From Leclercia adecarboxylata (lineage in GTDB: Bacteria > Pseudomonadota > Gammaproteobacteria > Enterobacterales > Enterobacteriaceae), in contig NZ_CP040889.1 of the NCBI RefSeq assembly GCF_006171285.1, positions 1,612,001 through 1,676,000 of the forward strand: DNA of 64,000 nucleotides, written 5' to 3'. A program made the translations under genes and the position numbers. The notes beneath the pieces are model-generated. The model was not told where the DNA came from. It saw nothing but the letters and a program-made list of their open reading frames with translations, and ran no database searches. This document shows positions 1 to 21,473 of the stretch, in pieces. Position 1 is the stretch's first letter; every line of letters begins with the position of its first letter.

Positions 1-871
1 GCAACCATTTCAGTCCAGATTGCAAACTTTCCAGAATATCGTCTACCGCCGTCACGGGCGTCGCGCCTTGCTTTATTAACCAGTGAGGACCTTCACTTCC
101 CGGGCTCCCTATTGCTCCCGGTAATGCGAAGACTTCACGCCCCTGTTCAAGCGCACATTTGGCCGTCACAAGCGAACCACTTCTTATCAGCGCTTCTATA
201 ACGAATACCCCCTGACTGAGGCCGCTAATAATGCGGTTACGCCGAGGGAAATTCCCCGGCCACGGAGGTGTCGCGAGTGAAAACTCAGAAATAACAGCCC
301 CGCCACTCTCAACAAGTTGCGAAGCCAACGCCTTATGGCGACGAGGATAGACATCTGCCAGCCCGTTTCCCAGAACTGCAACGCTTTTACCTTTAACGTT
401 AAGCGCAGCGCGATGCGCGATACCATCGATACCACAGGCGAGGCCGCTGGTGATCGTAAGCCCCGCCTGAGCCAGCTGCTCACAAAGAATCTTCCCCCAG
501 CGCTCCCCATACCAGGAGTGAGTACGGCTGCCTACGACGGCCAGTTGCAGGCTCGACAGCAACGAGGGGTTTCCCCTGACAAACAAAGCGCCCGGGTAAT
601 CTGTGATAGCGCGTAGCTGGCCTGGATACAGGGCACTATCCGCACTTATCAGGTGATGCCCTTGCTCTGCCAGCCACTCCATGCTGCGATCGATTTCATT
701 AGGCGGAACTGATAAAAACTTCGCCTTTTGCTTATGGGTGAGCCCCATTTCCACCAGCAGAGCGTCATCAATATGGGGCTCGCGCTGCATCCGCTGCGCT
801 ATCGCCACCATCTTGTCGCCGTACAATTCTCCCGTGCTTATCAGGCGTAGCCAAATCTCTGTGGATGTCAT
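1..871 (-). CDS. dprA: DNA processing protein DprA/Smf (partial, C-terminus off the left edge)
   Basis: DprA family proteins bind single-stranded DNA and load RecA in natural transformation; the role in enterobacteria is uncertain. Reading leftward from the ATG at 869-871 gives 290 residues before the window ends. The Rossmann-like DprA fold is recognisable by VVGSR at residues 112-116, TSGLACGIDG near 141-150 and FPRRNRIISG near 208. E. coli DprA is about 374 residues, so roughly 80 C-terminal residues (DML1-like domain) are missing because of the window edge, not truncation. It diverges from def across a 127-bp gap, as in E. coli. Confidence 0.93.
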   Translation of the reverse strand, partial: MTSTEIWLRLISTGELYGDKMVAIAQRMQREPHIDDALLVEMGLTHKQKAKFLSVPPNEIDRSMEWLAEQGHHLISADSALYPGQLRAITDYPGALFVRGNPSLLSSLQLAVVGSRTHSWYGERWGKILCEQLAQAGLTITSGLACGIDGIAHRAALNVKGKSVAVLGNGLADVYPRRHKALASQLVESGGAVISEFSLATPPWPGNFPRRNRIISGLSQGVFVIEALIRSGSLVTAKCALEQGREVFALPGAIGSPGSEGPHWLIKQGATPVTAVDDILESLQSGLKWL

Positions 872-923
872 CCTTTCCCCTGCCACAAGCCGCTATAGCA
901 ATCTTTGCGATTGGTCACTGATG

Positions 924-953
924 CTGTCAATCAGAGGGGGTTTTGTCTAGAAT
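924..953 (+). promoter_or_regulatory. Candidate promoter for def-fmt
   Basis: CTGTCA at 924-929 and TAGAAT at 948-953 are separated by 18 bp and lie about 45 bp before the def start, in the dprA/def divergent gap. The match is moderate and was judged by eye only. Confidence 0.35.
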
Positions 954-998
954 AGAGGTTATATTCTTATCAACTCCTGAACACGACTCTGGAAATAT

Positions 999-1508
999 AT
1001 GGCAGTTTTGCAAGTGTTACATATCCCGGACGAGCGCCTTCGCAAAGTCGCCGAACCGGTTAAAGAAGTGAATGCAGAAACTCAACGTATCATTGATGAT
1101 ATGTTCGATACGATGTACGCCGAAGAAGGCATTGGTCTCGCGGCTACGCAGGTGGACATTCACCAGCGCATCATCGTCATCGACGTTTCTGAAAACCGCG
1201 ACGGGCGCCTGGTGTTAATCAATCCGGAGCTCCTGGAAAAAAGCGGCGAAACCGGTATTGAAGAAGGTTGTCTCTCTATTCCTGAGCAGAGAGCGCTGGT
1301 ACCGCGTGCAGAAAAAGTCAAAATCCGCGCGCTCGATCGCGACGGTAAGCCGTTCGAACTGGAAGCGGATGATCTGCTGGCCATCTGCATTCAGCATGAG
1401 ATGGATCATCTGGTCGGTAAACTCTTTATCGATTATCTCTCTCCACTGAAGCAGCAGCGTATTCGTCAGAAAGTAGAGAAACTGGATCGCATGCGCGCTC
1501 GCGCTTAA
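999..1508 (+). CDS. def: Peptide deformylase
   Basis: A metalloenzyme that removes the formyl group from the N-terminal methionine of nascent proteins. The 169 residues equal the E. coli length. All three active-site motifs are present: GIGLAATQ near residues 44-51, EGCLS with metal-ligand Cys91, and QHEMDH with His133, catalytic Glu134 and His137. fmt follows in the same operon, so the enzymes that add and remove the formyl group are made together. Confidence 0.98.
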   Translation: MAVLQVLHIPDERLRKVAEPVKEVNAETQRIIDDMFDTMYAEEGIGLAATQVDIHQRIIVIDVSENRDGRLVLINPELLEKSGETGIEEGCLSIPEQRALVPRAEKVKIRALDRDGKPFELEADDLLAICIQHEMDHLVGKLFIDYLSPLKQQRIRQKVEKLDRMRARA

Positions 1509-1533
1509 TGTGACCCCGGATACAAGGAATAAC

Positions 1534-2481
1534 GTGTCTACATCACTACGTATCATCTTCGCAGGTACACCTGACTTTGCAGCGCGTCATCTGGACGCGC
1601 TGTTGTCGTCTGGCCATCAGGTTGTTGGCGTATTTACCCAGCCCGACCGTCCGGCAGGCCGTGGCAAAAAACTGATGCCGAGCCCGGTTAAAGTGCTGGC
1701 AGAAGAGCACGGTTTACCGGTGTTTCAGCCCGCGTCGTTACGGCCGCAGGAAAATCAGCAGCTGGTTGCTCAGTTGAATGCAGATGTCATGGTGGTTGTG
1801 GCGTATGGCCTTATCCTACCAAAGGCGGTTCTTGATATGCCTCGCCTGGGCTGCATTAATGTCCATGGTTCACTGCTCCCACGCTGGCGCGGCGCGGCGC
1901 CAATCCAGCGTTCTTTATGGGCCGGCGATGCCGAAACTGGCGTGACGATTATGCAGATGGACGTAGGTCTGGATACCGGCGACATGCTGTATAAGCTCTC
2001 TTGCCCAATTACTGCCGAAGACACCAGTGGCACCCTGTATGACAAACTGGCTGAACTTGGGCCTAAAGGCCTGATTGATACTCTGCAACAATTGGCAGAG
2101 AGTCGGACTCAACCCGAAGTCCAGGACGAAGCGTTAGTGACACATGCTGAAAAGCTCAGCAAAGAAGAGGCCCGCCTCGACTGGTCTCTTTCTGCTGCTC
2201 AGCTTGAGCGCTGCATCCGGGCATTTAATCCGTGGCCAATGAGCTGGCTGGAAATAGACGGGCAGCCGGTGAAAGTCTGGAAGGCTTCCGTGATTGATAG
2301 CAACACCAACGCTGCACCTGGAACAATTATCGAAGCCAGTAAGCAGGGTATTCAGGTCGCGACAGTTGAAGGGATCCTTAATCTGGAATCCTTACAACCT
2401 GCAGGTAAAAAAGCCATGAGCGCGCAGGACCTTCTGAACTCTCGCCGTGAATGGTTTACGCCTGGCAACAGTCTCGCCTGA
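1534..2481 (+). CDS. fmt: Methionyl-tRNA formyltransferase
   Basis: Transfers a formyl group from 10-formyltetrahydrofolate to initiator Met-tRNA. I chose the GTG at 1534 because AAGGA (1524-1528) sits 5 nt upstream and the product is then 315 residues, the E. coli length; an in-frame ATG at 1510 would add eight unsupported residues and has no ribosome binding site. The catalytic triad is visible as Asn109 and His111 in the INVHGSLLP motif and Asp147 in DVGLDTGD. The gene starts 25 bp after def. Confidence 0.97.
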   Translation: MSTSLRIIFAGTPDFAARHLDALLSSGHQVVGVFTQPDRPAGRGKKLMPSPVKVLAEEHGLPVFQPASLRPQENQQLVAQLNADVMVVVAYGLILPKAVLDMPRLGCINVHGSLLPRWRGAAPIQRSLWAGDAETGVTIMQMDVGLDTGDMLYKLSCPITAEDTSGTLYDKLAELGPKGLIDTLQQLAESRTQPEVQDEALVTHAEKLSKEEARLDWSLSAAQLERCIRAFNPWPMSWLEIDGQPVKVWKASVIDSNTNAAPGTIIEASKQGIQVATVEGILNLESLQPAGKKAMSAQDLLNSRREWFTPGNSLA

Positions 2482-2498
2482 GATCATCTCAATTTAAG

Positions 2499-2526
2499 GC
2501 CCGGAGTTTCCGGGCATTTTTATTTT
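2499..2526 (+). terminator. Intrinsic terminator between fmt and rsmB
   Basis: A 7-bp GC-rich perfect stem (GCCCGGA/TCCGGGC, 2499-2515) with a 3-nt loop is followed by ATTTTTATTTTT. It ends only a few bases before the rsmB ATG, so it probably attenuates rather than fully separates def-fmt from rsmB-trkA. Confidence 0.8.
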
Positions 2527-2533
2527 TGCGGTT

Positions 2534-3820
2534 ATGAAAAAACAAAATTTACGCAGCCTGGCAGCACAGGCAATCGAGCAAGTGGTCGAACAGGGCCAGT
2601 CACTGAGCAATGTTCTGCCACCGTTACAGCAAAAAGTTTCCGATAAAGATAAGGCACTGCTTCAGGAGCTGTGCTTTGGTGTCCTGCGCACGTTACCCCA
2701 GCTGGAATGGTTGATCGGCAAACTCATGGCGCGCCCGATGGCGGGCAAGCAGCGCGTCGTTCACTATCTGATCATGGTTGGCTTCTATCAGTTGCTGCAT
2801 ACCCGTATTCCTCCTCATGCTGCACTGGCAGAAACCGTAGAAGGCGCGGTTGCAGTAAAGCGCCCGCAGCTTAAAGGGCTGATTAATGGCGTTTTGCGTC
2901 AGTTTCAGCGTCAGCAAGATGAGCTGCTGGCTGAGTTTGCCCGTACGGAAAAACGTTTCCTGCATCCCGACTGGTTATTAAAACGTCTGCAGAAGGCCTA
3001 TCCCCAGCAGTGGGAAACGCTGATTGAGGCCAATAACCAGCGTCCACCGATGTGGCTGCGCGTTAACCGCAATCACCACTCACGCGATGCCTGGCTGGCA
3101 TTGCTGGAAGAAGCCGGGATGACCGGGTTCTCTCATCCTGAATATAGCGACGCGGTGCGTCTGGCTGCGCCAGCTCCGGTGCATGCCCTTCCAGGGTTTG
3201 AACAGGGCTGGGTGACCGTTCAGGACGCTTCAGCACAAGGCTGTATGACCTGGCTTGAACCGCAGAATGGCGAGCGGATCCTTGATCTCTGCGCCGCGCC
3301 GGGCGGTAAAACCACACACATTCTGGAAGTCGCGCCGCAGGCAAGCGTGATGGCCATCGACGTTGACGAACAGCGTCTTTCTCGTGTCTACGATAACCTC
3401 AAACGTCTGGGCATGAAGGCCGAGGTGAAGCAAGGGGACGGGCGGACGCCTGCCCATTGGTGTGGGGATGAGCAGTTCGATCGTATTTTACTGGATGCCC
3501 CTTGCTCAGCTACCGGTGTTATACGCCGTCACCCGGATATTAAATGGTTGCGCCGTGACCGGGATATCAAGGAACTGGCACAGCTGCAGTCAGAGATCCT
3601 AGACGCCATCTGGCCACATCTGAAATCAGGCGGGACGCTGGTTTATGCCACCTGTTCTGTGCTGCCAGAAGAGAATAGCCAGCAGATCGCCGCGTTCCTG
3701 AAGCGTACCCCTGATGCCCGTCTGCATCTGACCGGCACGCCAGAGTTACCCGGCAAACAAAACCTGCCCGGGGCAGAAGAAGGCGATGGCTTCTTTTACG
3801 CTAAGCTAATCAAAGAGTGA
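2534..3820 (+). CDS. rsmB: 16S rRNA m5C967 methyltransferase RsmB
   Basis: Methylates C967 of 16S rRNA using S-adenosylmethionine. The 428-residue product has an N-terminal NusB-like RNA-binding domain (about 1-140) and a C-terminal Rossmann methyltransferase. The SAM loop [11 protein letters not shown], the motif DAPCSATG with one conserved cysteine, and [11 protein letters not shown] carrying the other are all present, as in the E. coli enzyme of 429 residues. No good Shine-Dalgarno sequence precedes the ATG, because the leader is occupied by the fmt terminator tract. Confidence 0.97.
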   Translation: MKKQNLRSLAAQAIEQVVEQGQSLSNVLPPLQQKVSDKDKALLQELCFGVLRTLPQLEWLIGKLMARPMAGKQRVVHYLIMVGFYQLLHTRIPPHAALAETVEGAVAVKRPQLKGLINGVLRQFQRQQDELLAEFARTEKRFLHPDWLLKRLQKAYPQQWETLIEANNQRPPMWLRVNRNHHSRDAWLALLEEAGMTGFSHPEYSDAVRLAAPAPVHALPGFEQGWVTVQDASAQGCMTWLEPQNGERILDLCAAPGGKTTHILEVAPQASVMAIDVDEQRLSRVYDNLKRLGMKAEVKQGDGRTPAHWCGDEQFDRILLDAPCSATGVIRRHPDIKWLRRDRDIKELAQLQSEILDAIWPHLKSGGTLVYATCSVLPEENSQQIAAFLKRTPDARLHLTGTPELPGKQNLPGAEEGDGFFYAKLIKE

Positions 3821-3842
3821 TGTTGATAACGGGTCACAAGAT

Positions 3843-5219
3843 ATGAAGATAATCATTCTGGGCGCGGGACAGGTAGGCGGTACGCTGGCAGAAAACCTGG
3901 TCGGTGAGAATAACGACATCACTATCGTTGATACCAACGGCGATCGTCTGCGCGGGCTGCAGGATAAATTCGATCTGCGTGTGGTACAGGGTCATGGCTC
4001 TCACCCGCGGGTGTTGCGAGAAGCCGGGGCTGATGACGCAGACATGCTGGTAGCTGTCACCAGTTCTGATGAAACCAATATGGTTGCCTGTCAGGTTGCC
4101 TATTCGTTATTTAACACTCCAAACCGAATCGCGCGCATCCGTTCTCCGGATTATGTTCGCGATGCCGACAAGTTGTTTAATTCCGAAGCGGTTCCGATCG
4201 ACCATTTGATCGCGCCAGAGCAGCTGGTTATCGACAGTATCTACCGGTTGATCGAATACCCGGGCGCACTGCAGGTTGTTAATTTTGCGGAAGGCAAGGT
4301 CAGTCTCGCGGTGGTCAAAGCCTACTATGGCGGCCCATTGATCGGTAACGCACTCTCAACGATGCGCGAACATATGCCACACATTGACACGCGCGTCGCC
4401 GCGATTTTCCGTCATGACCGCCCTATCCGTCCGCAAGGTTCAACCATTGTCGAAGCCGGGGACGAAGTCTTCTTTATCGCCGCATCACAGCATATCCGTG
4501 CGGTAATGAGTGAGCTCCAGCGGCTGGAAAAACCCTATAAGCGCATCATGCTGGTCGGTGGCGGTAATATCGGTGCCGGCCTGGCACGACAGCTGGAAAA
4601 AGATTACAGCGTCAAATTGATCGAACGCGATCAACAGCGCGCCGCTGAACTGGCAGAAAAACTGCAAAATACGATCGTTTTTTATGGCGATGCGTCGGAT
4701 CAGGAGCTGCTTGCCGAAGAGCATATCGATCAAGTCGATCTTTTCATTGCTGTTACCAACGATGATGAAGCGAACATCATGTCAGCAATGCTGGCTAAAC
4801 GGATGGGTGCGAAAAAGGTCATGGTGCTGATCCAGCGTCGGGCCTATGTCGATCTGGTGCAGGGCAGCGTGATTGATATTGCGATTTCGCCGCAACAGGC
4901 AACCATCTCTGCCCTGCTGAGCCATGTGCGAAAAGCAGATATTGTGGGAGTTTCTTCCCTGCGTCGTGGTGTGGCAGAAGCGATCGAAGCCGTGGCGCAT
5001 GGTGATGAGAGTACATCACGTGTGGTTGGACGTACTATTGATGAAATTAAACTCCCGCCGGGCACCATTATTGGTGCAGTAGTGCGCGGTAATGATGTGA
5101 TGATTGCCAATGACAATTTACGTATTGAGCAAGGCGATCACGTCATTATGTTCCTGACGGATAAAAAGTTTATTACCGACGTCGAACGTTTGTTCCAGCC
5201 AAGTCCTTTCTTCCTGTGA
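3843..5219 (+). CDS. trkA: Trk potassium uptake regulatory NAD-binding subunit TrkA
   Basis: Peripheral membrane protein that gates the TrkG/TrkH potassium channels in response to nucleotides. The 458 residues form two tandem RCK units. Each starts with a dinucleotide-binding Rossmann domain, [10 protein letters not shown] at residues 7-16 and [10 protein letters not shown] near 239, followed by a TrkA_C domain. Length equals the E. coli protein. It starts 22 bp after rsmB and ends at a strong terminator. Confidence 0.98.
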   Translation: MKIIILGAGQVGGTLAENLVGENNDITIVDTNGDRLRGLQDKFDLRVVQGHGSHPRVLREAGADDADMLVAVTSSDETNMVACQVAYSLFNTPNRIARIRSPDYVRDADKLFNSEAVPIDHLIAPEQLVIDSIYRLIEYPGALQVVNFAEGKVSLAVVKAYYGGPLIGNALSTMREHMPHIDTRVAAIFRHDRPIRPQGSTIVEAGDEVFFIAASQHIRAVMSELQRLEKPYKRIMLVGGGNIGAGLARQLEKDYSVKLIERDQQRAAELAEKLQNTIVFYGDASDQELLAEEHIDQVDLFIAVTNDDEANIMSAMLAKRMGAKKVMVLIQRRAYVDLVQGSVIDIAISPQQATISALLSHVRKADIVGVSSLRRGVAEAIEAVAHGDESTSRVVGRTIDEIKLPPGTIIGAVVRGNDVMIANDNLRIEQGDHVIMFLTDKKFITDVERLFQPSPFFL

Positions 5220-5225
5220 TCGCCA

Positions 5226-5251
5226 AAAAGGTGCTGTTAGCAGCACCTTTT
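5226..5251 (+). terminator. Intrinsic terminator after trkA
   Basis: An 11-bp perfect stem (AAAAGGTGCTG/CAGCACCTTTT) with a 4-nt loop and a T-rich 3' arm lies 6 nt after the trkA stop. The inverted A-rich arm could also work on the minus strand, but no minus gene ends here. Confidence 0.9.
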
Positions 5252-5367
5252 CTATTTAACCCAATAATATGTAAGGGTTATATTTCTGTGACGCATGTCT
5301 CTCTTCAATGGCAATCCGCTAATGATTTGTTAAACTTGTATTTGTCAGCTGGCACAAGGAGAACAAA

Positions 5368-5784
5368 ATGAGTTTTATCAAAGAATTTCGCGAATTTGCG
5401 ATGCGCGGAAATGTAGTGGATTTGGCTGTGGGTGTCATTATTGGTGCGGCGTTTGGCAAGATCGTTTCATCACTGGTTGCCGATATCATCATGCCACCAC
5501 TGGGGCTGTTGATTGGCGGGATCGATTTTAAACAATTCGCCGTAACGCTACGTGAAGCACAGGGTGATATCCCTGCTGTGGTAATGCACTATGGCGTATT
5601 TATTCAAAATGTATTTGATTTTGTGATTGTTGCTTTCGCCATCTTCATGGCCATCAAGCTCATCAACAGATTAAATCGTAAGAAAAAAGAAGAACCGGCA
5701 GCCCCGCCAGCACCATCGAAAGAAGAAGTCTTGCTTACTGAAATCCGCGATTTACTGAAAGCGCAGAACAATCGCACTTTGTAA
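5368..5784 (+). CDS. mscL: Large-conductance mechanosensitive channel MscL
   Basis: Homopentameric inner-membrane channel that opens under membrane tension to release solutes during hypoosmotic shock. The 138 residues include the amphipathic N-terminal helix, TM1 with the conserved [15 protein letters not shown] segment (residues 16-30), a periplasmic loop, TM2 near residues 75-98, and a charged C-terminal helix. AAGGAG lies 6 nt before the ATG. The last 33 bp overlap the nominal 3' end of the convergent arfA frame. Confidence 0.98.
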   Translation: MSFIKEFREFAMRGNVVDLAVGVIIGAAFGKIVSSLVADIIMPPLGLLIGGIDFKQFAVTLREAQGDIPAVVMHYGVFIQNVFDFVIVAFAIFMAIKLINRLNRKKKEEPAAPPAPSKEEVLLTEIRDLLKAQNNRTL

Positions 5785-5997
5785 TCCCCTTAAAGCAAGA
5801 AGGCCAGTGGTAAGAAAGCGATTCGCTTGCTTGCCACTGGCCTCCCAGTTACCCCGTTTTGCATGTTTAGTTTTACGCAGATAACTTCCTTTCCCTTTCT
5901 TATTTTTCTCGATTCGCTGTCTGAATAAGGGATCATGCAATAGTGCTTCAATGGCGTTATCGTTGATCTGCCCTTTCTTGTGTTGATAATGGCTCAT
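5752..5997 (-). CDS. arfA: Alternative ribosome-rescue factor ArfA
   Basis: ArfA rescues ribosomes stalled on nonstop mRNA by recruiting RF2 when trans-translation is saturated. I chose the ATG at 5995-5997 because GGAG lies just upstream and residues 1-56 align with E. coli ArfA; the longer in-frame frame to 6147 runs into zntR. The nominal product is 81 residues. A large hairpin starts at codon 52, so the functional product is probably made from a cleaved or terminated nonstop transcript and ends near there; the hydrophobic tail encoded beyond it resembles the degradation-prone tail of full-length E. coli ArfA. This places arfA under tmRNA control (established for E. coli, inferred here). 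Confidence 0.93.
   Translation of the reverse strand: MSHYQHKKGQINDNAIEALLHDPLFRQRIEKNKKGKGSYLRKTKHAKRGNWEASGKQANRFLTTGLLALRGLQSAIVLRFQ
5802..5842 (-). promoter_or_regulatory. Hairpin inside the arfA reading frame
   Basis: Two 19-nt arms with two mismatches around a 3-nt loop, the outer 9 bp being perfect (GGCCAGTGG/CCACTGGCC). It covers arfA codons 52-66. In E. coli the equivalent structure is an RNase III site/terminator that removes the stop codon and so makes arfA mRNA a tmRNA substrate. On the plus strand the same hairpin lies 17 nt after mscL, without a clear U-run. Confidence 0.85.
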
Positions 5998-6052
5998 ACT
6001 CTCTCCAGTGTTCAAAATATCAACGCGAGTGTAGGTGGAGTTGATAATAAAA

Positions 6053-6478
6053 TCAACATCCGCCAGACCCGCCATTTGCCCCTTGTTCAAGGGTTTCCAG
6101 AATAGAACAATAAACACTGCTGTGTGCGGTACCACAACACGCATCATTCAGTCGCTGTAATGACAGCCGCATGGTTTGAAGCTCTTCGATGCGCGCTTCA
6201 ACCTCACTCAATCTTGCCTGCACAATGCTTTTGGATTCCTGACAGGTGTGGTGTTCAGGATCGATGCGGATCGACAGTAACTCGCGGATCGACTCCAGCG
6301 TGAAACCCAGCTGTCGCGCATGGCGAATAAACTTCAGGCGTTGAAGATCCCTGTCGGTGTACAACCGAAAACCGCCCTCCGTGCGTATTTCATGTTCCAT
6401 CATCTGCTGCTTTTCGTAATACCGAATGGTATCGGGTGTGACGTCTGCCAGCTTCGCAATTTCGCCAATACGATACAT
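6053..6478 (-). CDS. zntR: Zn(II)-responsive MerR-family regulator ZntR
   Basis: Activates the zinc-exporting ATPase gene zntA by untwisting its long-spacer promoter; zntA is not in this window. The 141 residues match E. coli ZntR in length. They comprise a MerR winged helix (residues 1-70), a dimerisation coiled coil (about 75-110) and a metal-binding loop. All four zinc-ligand cysteines of the family are present: Cys79, Cys114, Cys115 and Cys124. It starts 2 bp after the yhdN stop, so the two are probably co-transcribed. Confidence 0.97.
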   Translation of the reverse strand: MYRIGEIAKLADVTPDTIRYYEKQQMMEHEIRTEGGFRLYTDRDLQRLKFIRHARQLGFTLESIRELLSIRIDPEHHTCQESKSIVQARLSEVEARIEELQTMRLSLQRLNDACCGTAHSSVYCSILETLEQGANGGSGGC

Positions 6479-6480
6479 TT

Positions 6481-6849
6481 CTAGTCCTCCTTAATTTTTT
6501 GCATCAACCGCCCGGCGTAATCACCATGCAGAAACTCAGTACTTACTCCTGCCTGACGAAGTTTAAGCTCCAGGAGAGCAAGACGACGAGTGTAATCCGT
6601 ATACTCTGCAGATCCTTCCCTGACGGTGGCGAGGAGTTGAGACAGCTCGAGCGCCTGTTTACGCTGTTCAAGTTCAGGAGGGAGACAACCGGCATTTTTC
6701 AACATGCGATAGCCGGCGCGCAGTTCAGGAGGTACATGCGAATCGTCATCCAGTACCAAAGGCTGGCCATTGCCGGGTAGGTTATCGAATTCACCCTGCC
6801 GTTGGGCATCCTGAATGTGTCTCTCTGCCCATTGGTCGAGTAGCCACAT
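6481..6849 (-). CDS. yhdN: DUF1992 family protein YhdN
   Basis: A 122-residue protein of unknown function matching E. coli YhdN over its full length. It carries the DUF1992 signature near the start (WAERHIQDAQRQGEFDNLPG followed by GQPL), shared with the eukaryotic DNAJC28 family but without a J domain. No signal peptide or membrane segment is visible. It lies upstream of zntR in the same direction. A link to zinc control is only suggested by the position. Confidence 0.93.
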   Translation of the reverse strand: MWLLDQWAERHIQDAQRQGEFDNLPGNGQPLVLDDDSHVPPELRAGYRMLKNAGCLPPELEQRKQALELSQLLATVREGSAEYTDYTRRLALLELKLRQAGVSTEFLHGDYAGRLMQKIKED

Positions 6850-6914
6850 AGCAAAACTCCGGAGAGAAGGAAAAGAATATGACTATTGTAGAAAAGTGGG
6901 GATGCAGCAGATAT

Positions 6915-6942
6915 AAAAAAACCCGCCGAGGCGGGTTTTTTT
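6915..6942 (-). terminator. Terminator of the alpha ribosomal protein operon
   Basis: AAAAAAACCCGCC, a GAGG-type loop and GGCGGGTTTTTTT form a symmetrical stem with T-runs on both strands, 14 bp after the rplQ stop. It ends the rpsM-rplQ operon before yhdN. Confidence 0.92.
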
Positions 6943-6955
6943 ACGATACTACAGA

Positions 6956-7363
<408 letters not shown>

Positions 7364-7379
7364 TTAACCTGTGATCCGG

Positions 7380-8369
7380 TTACTCGTCAGCAATGCTTGC
7401 CGGTGGCCAGTTTTCCAGGCGCATGCCCAGAGACAGACCACGTGAAGCCAGCACGTCTTTAATCTCAGTAAGAGATTTTTTACCCAGGTTCGGCGTTTTC
7501 AGCAACTCAACCTCGGTACGCTGTACCAGATCACCGATATAGTGGATAGCTTCTGCCTTGAGGCAGTTAGCAGAGCGGACAGTCAATTCCAGATCGTCAA
7601 CAGGGCGCAGCAGGATCGGATCGAATTCTGGTTTCTCTTCTTTCACTTCCGGCTGACGTACATCACGTAAGTCAACGAAAGCTTCCAGTTGTTCTGCCAG
7701 GATGGTTGCCGCACGACGAATCGCCTCTTCAGGATCGATTGTGCCGTTGGTTTCCATTTCGATGACCAGCTTGTCCAGGTCGGTACGCTGTTCTACACGC
7801 GCTGCTTCAACATTGTAGGCAATACGCTCTACAGGGCTGTAGCATGCGTCGACCAGCAGACGGCCGATTGGGCGCTCATCTTCTTCCGAATGAATTCGGG
7901 CAGAAGCCGGCACATAACCACGACCGCGCTGAACTTTGATACGCATGCTAATAGCTGCGTTCTCATCGGTCAGGTGGCAGATCACGTGCTGCGGCTTGAC
8001 GATTTCGACATCACCATCATGGGTGATGTCGGCTGCAGTCACAGGGCCAATGCCAGATTTATTCAGAGTAAGAATAACTTCATCTTTACCCTGAACTCTC
8101 ACCGCCAGCCCTTTCAGGTTGAGCAGGATTTCAAGGATATCTTCCTGAACGCCTTCTTTGGTGCTGTACTCATGAAGTACACCATCAATCTCAACCTCGG
8201 TCACCGCGCAACCCGGCATCGATGAGAGCAGAATACGGCGCAGTGCGTTACCCAGAGTATGGCCAAAGCCACGCTCTAAAGGCTCAAGGGTCACCTTGGC
8301 GTGCGTCGAACTCACTTGCTCGATATCTACCAGGCGCGGTTTTAGAAACTCTGTCACAGAACCCTGCAT
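7380..8369 (-). CDS. rpoA: RNA polymerase alpha subunit
   Basis: Scaffolds RNA polymerase assembly as a dimer and contacts UP elements and activators such as CRP, whose gene is also in this window. The 329 residues show the N-terminal dimerisation domain (about 8-235) with the [17 protein letters not shown] motif, a flexible linker, and the C-terminal domain (about 249-329) with the RSANCLKAE segment that holds the DNA-contacting Arg265. Length and sequence are as in E. coli. It lies between rpsD and rplQ. Confidence 0.99.
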
Positions 8370-8394
8370 TGTGTCCTCTCTTTGGTACTAAGCT

Positions 8395-9018
<624 letters not shown>

Positions 9019-9049
9019 CTATCTCCAACAAACCTGGAAAACGAACGCG

Positions 9050-9442
<393 letters not shown>

Positions 9443-9455
9443 TCAATCACCCCGA

Positions 9456-9905
<450 letters not shown>

Positions 9906-9911
9906 CTGGCT

Positions 9912-9940
9912 AATCTAGCCAGCTCAACCCAACTTTGCAA
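9912..9940 (-). promoter_or_regulatory. Promoter of the alpha operon
   Basis: On the minus strand, TTGCAA (9935-9940) and TAGATT (9912-9917) are separated by exactly 17 bp, between rpmJ and rpsM. The -10 element lies inside a perfect 8-bp inverted repeat (GCTGGCTA-ATC-TAGCCAGC on the plus strand, 9905-9923), which in transcripts arriving from rpmJ forms a hairpin followed by a T-rich stretch and may act as a weak spc terminator. Confidence 0.7.
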
Positions 9941-9958
9941 GAAAAATATGCGAAATAA

Positions 9959-11438
<1,480 letters not shown>

Positions 11439-11445
11439 CTGCTAC

Positions 11446-12579
<1,134 letters not shown>

Positions 12580-12584
12580 CTACC

Positions 12585-13892
<1,308 letters not shown>

Positions 13893-13916
13893 TTACTCCC
13901 GTGATTCAATTGGTAA

Positions 13917-14222
<306 letters not shown>

Positions 14223-14236
14223 TCAGTAACCCTACC

Positions 14237-15499
<1,263 letters not shown>

Positions 15500-15567
15500 C
15501 TAATGTCAACTACTACCTGAGACTCTAAAATCAGAGCCGTTAAAAAGCCCCATATCGAGGGCGCGGC

Positions 15568-15573
15568 ATTATA
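15568..15573 (-). promoter_or_regulatory. -10 element of the spc operon promoter
   Basis: TATAAT on the minus strand lies 80 bp upstream of rplN and is followed by a GC-rich discriminator (GCCGCGCCC), the pattern of stringently controlled ribosomal promoters. The hexamer 17 bp upstream (TACCCA) is a poor -35. The element sits between the S10 terminator and rplN, where the E. coli spc promoter lies. Confidence 0.7.
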
Positions 15574-15595
15574 ACACCGCTTCTGCAATATGGGT

Positions 15596-15631
15596 AGAAA
15601 AAATAAACGGCCCATTGCTGAGCCGTTTATT
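15596..15631 (-). terminator. Terminator of the S10 operon
   Basis: On the minus strand AATAAACGGC and GCCGTTTATT form a perfect 10-bp stem (15602-15631) followed by a T-run. It lies 21 bp after the rpsQ stop and directly before the spc promoter. Confidence 0.88.
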
Positions 15632-15652
15632 CGTATCGAGAAGGCTACTCTA

Positions 15653-17581
<1,929 letters not shown>

Positions 17582-17586
17582 CTACC

Positions 17587-17868
<282 letters not shown>

Positions 17869-17881
17869 TTATCCTCTAATA

Positions 17882-20277
<2,396 letters not shown>

Positions 20278-20297
20278 TCAATCGCTCGATGACCTGA

Positions 20298-20783
<486 letters not shown>

Positions 20784-20789
20784 CCGCGC

Positions 20790-20817
20790 ATTATACGTAA
20801 ATCTGCGCAAGACGCAA
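20790..20817 (-). promoter_or_regulatory. Promoter of the S10 operon
   Basis: On the minus strand TTGCGT (20812-20817) and a perfect TATAAT (20790-20795) are separated by 16 bp and followed by a GC-rich discriminator (GCGCGGGC), typical of ribosomal promoters under stringent control. Confidence 0.85.
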
Positions 20818-20999
20818 GCCTGGTTTAGAAAATAGACGGTAGCGCTCACTTTTTGCGAGGCGCCTCGTAAACGTGCTGCAAAATTACCGCGTCGCGATAA
20901 CAGTCAGGAAGGCGTCTCGCAGAGTTATGTTTTTTTATTTGTTTAGCCTTCAGGTTTGAGAGGAGTATGGCCGCACACATTACATGGAGGTCAAGGCCA

Positions 21000-21473
21000 A
21001 TGCTCACTACCCTACCCTTTCTGATAACCTACCTGGGTTTAACCATCCTGCTTGTTCGTGAGGATATCCGATCGCATTTGCTTCCGGATAAATACCTGTG
21101 TCCTCTGCTCTGGGCTGGTCTGCTTTATCACCTTTGTCTTCGTCCCGAGCAGTTGCCTGCCGCAGTGGCGGGCGCGATAGCGGGCTATGCTGGTTTCGCG
21201 ATTATTTATTGGACTTATAAATTGATTCGAAAACGTGAAGGTCTGGGATATGGTGATGTGAAGTATCTGGGTGCACTGGGTGCCTGGCATGGGTGGTGCG
21301 TGCTTCCTGTACTGGCTTTATCAGCTGCCCTGTTGGCAACGCTTTATCTTTTGATACTTGCGATGTGCAAACCTGAAAAACAGGTATTAAAAAACCCGCT
21401 ACCATTTGGGCCTTTTATGGCGGCAGCGGGTTTAATGCTGGGCATGGACAGCCTGATCAGCTTTCCACTTTAA
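21000..21473 (+). CDS. hopD: HopD-type prepilin peptidase (A24 peptidase domain only)
   Basis: Predicted inner-membrane aspartyl protease of the type IV prepilin/GspO family. From the ATG at 21000 (GGAGG at 20986-20990) it is 157 residues; an alternative ATG at 20967 has a ribosome-binding sequence too close to it. It keeps both catalytic-aspartate motifs, [12 protein letters not shown] and [14 protein letters not shown], and the C-terminal LPFGPF motif, but lacks the N-terminal cytoplasmic methyltransferase-like domain with CxxC pairs. E. coli GspO has about 225 residues. No pseudopilin or secretion genes adjoin it. It converges with bfr, overlapping 17 bp. Whether it is active is unknown. 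Confidence 0.82.
   Translation: MLTTLPFLITYLGLTILLVREDIRSHLLPDKYLCPLLWAGLLYHLCLRPEQLPAAVAGAIAGYAGFAIIYWTYKLIRKREGLGYGDVKYLGALGAWHGWCVLPVLALSAALLATLYLLILAMCKPEKQVLKNPLPFGPFMAAAGLMLGMDSLISFPL

Noticed and set aside
5285..5367. mscL promoter
   Set aside because: AT-rich hexamers exist before mscL, but no pair stands out well enough to name.
7689..8225. Long plus-strand frames opposite rpoA, rpsD and other ribosomal genes
   Set aside because: The real genes on the minus strand are certain, and these frames are shadows that arise from biased codon use in highly expressed genes.
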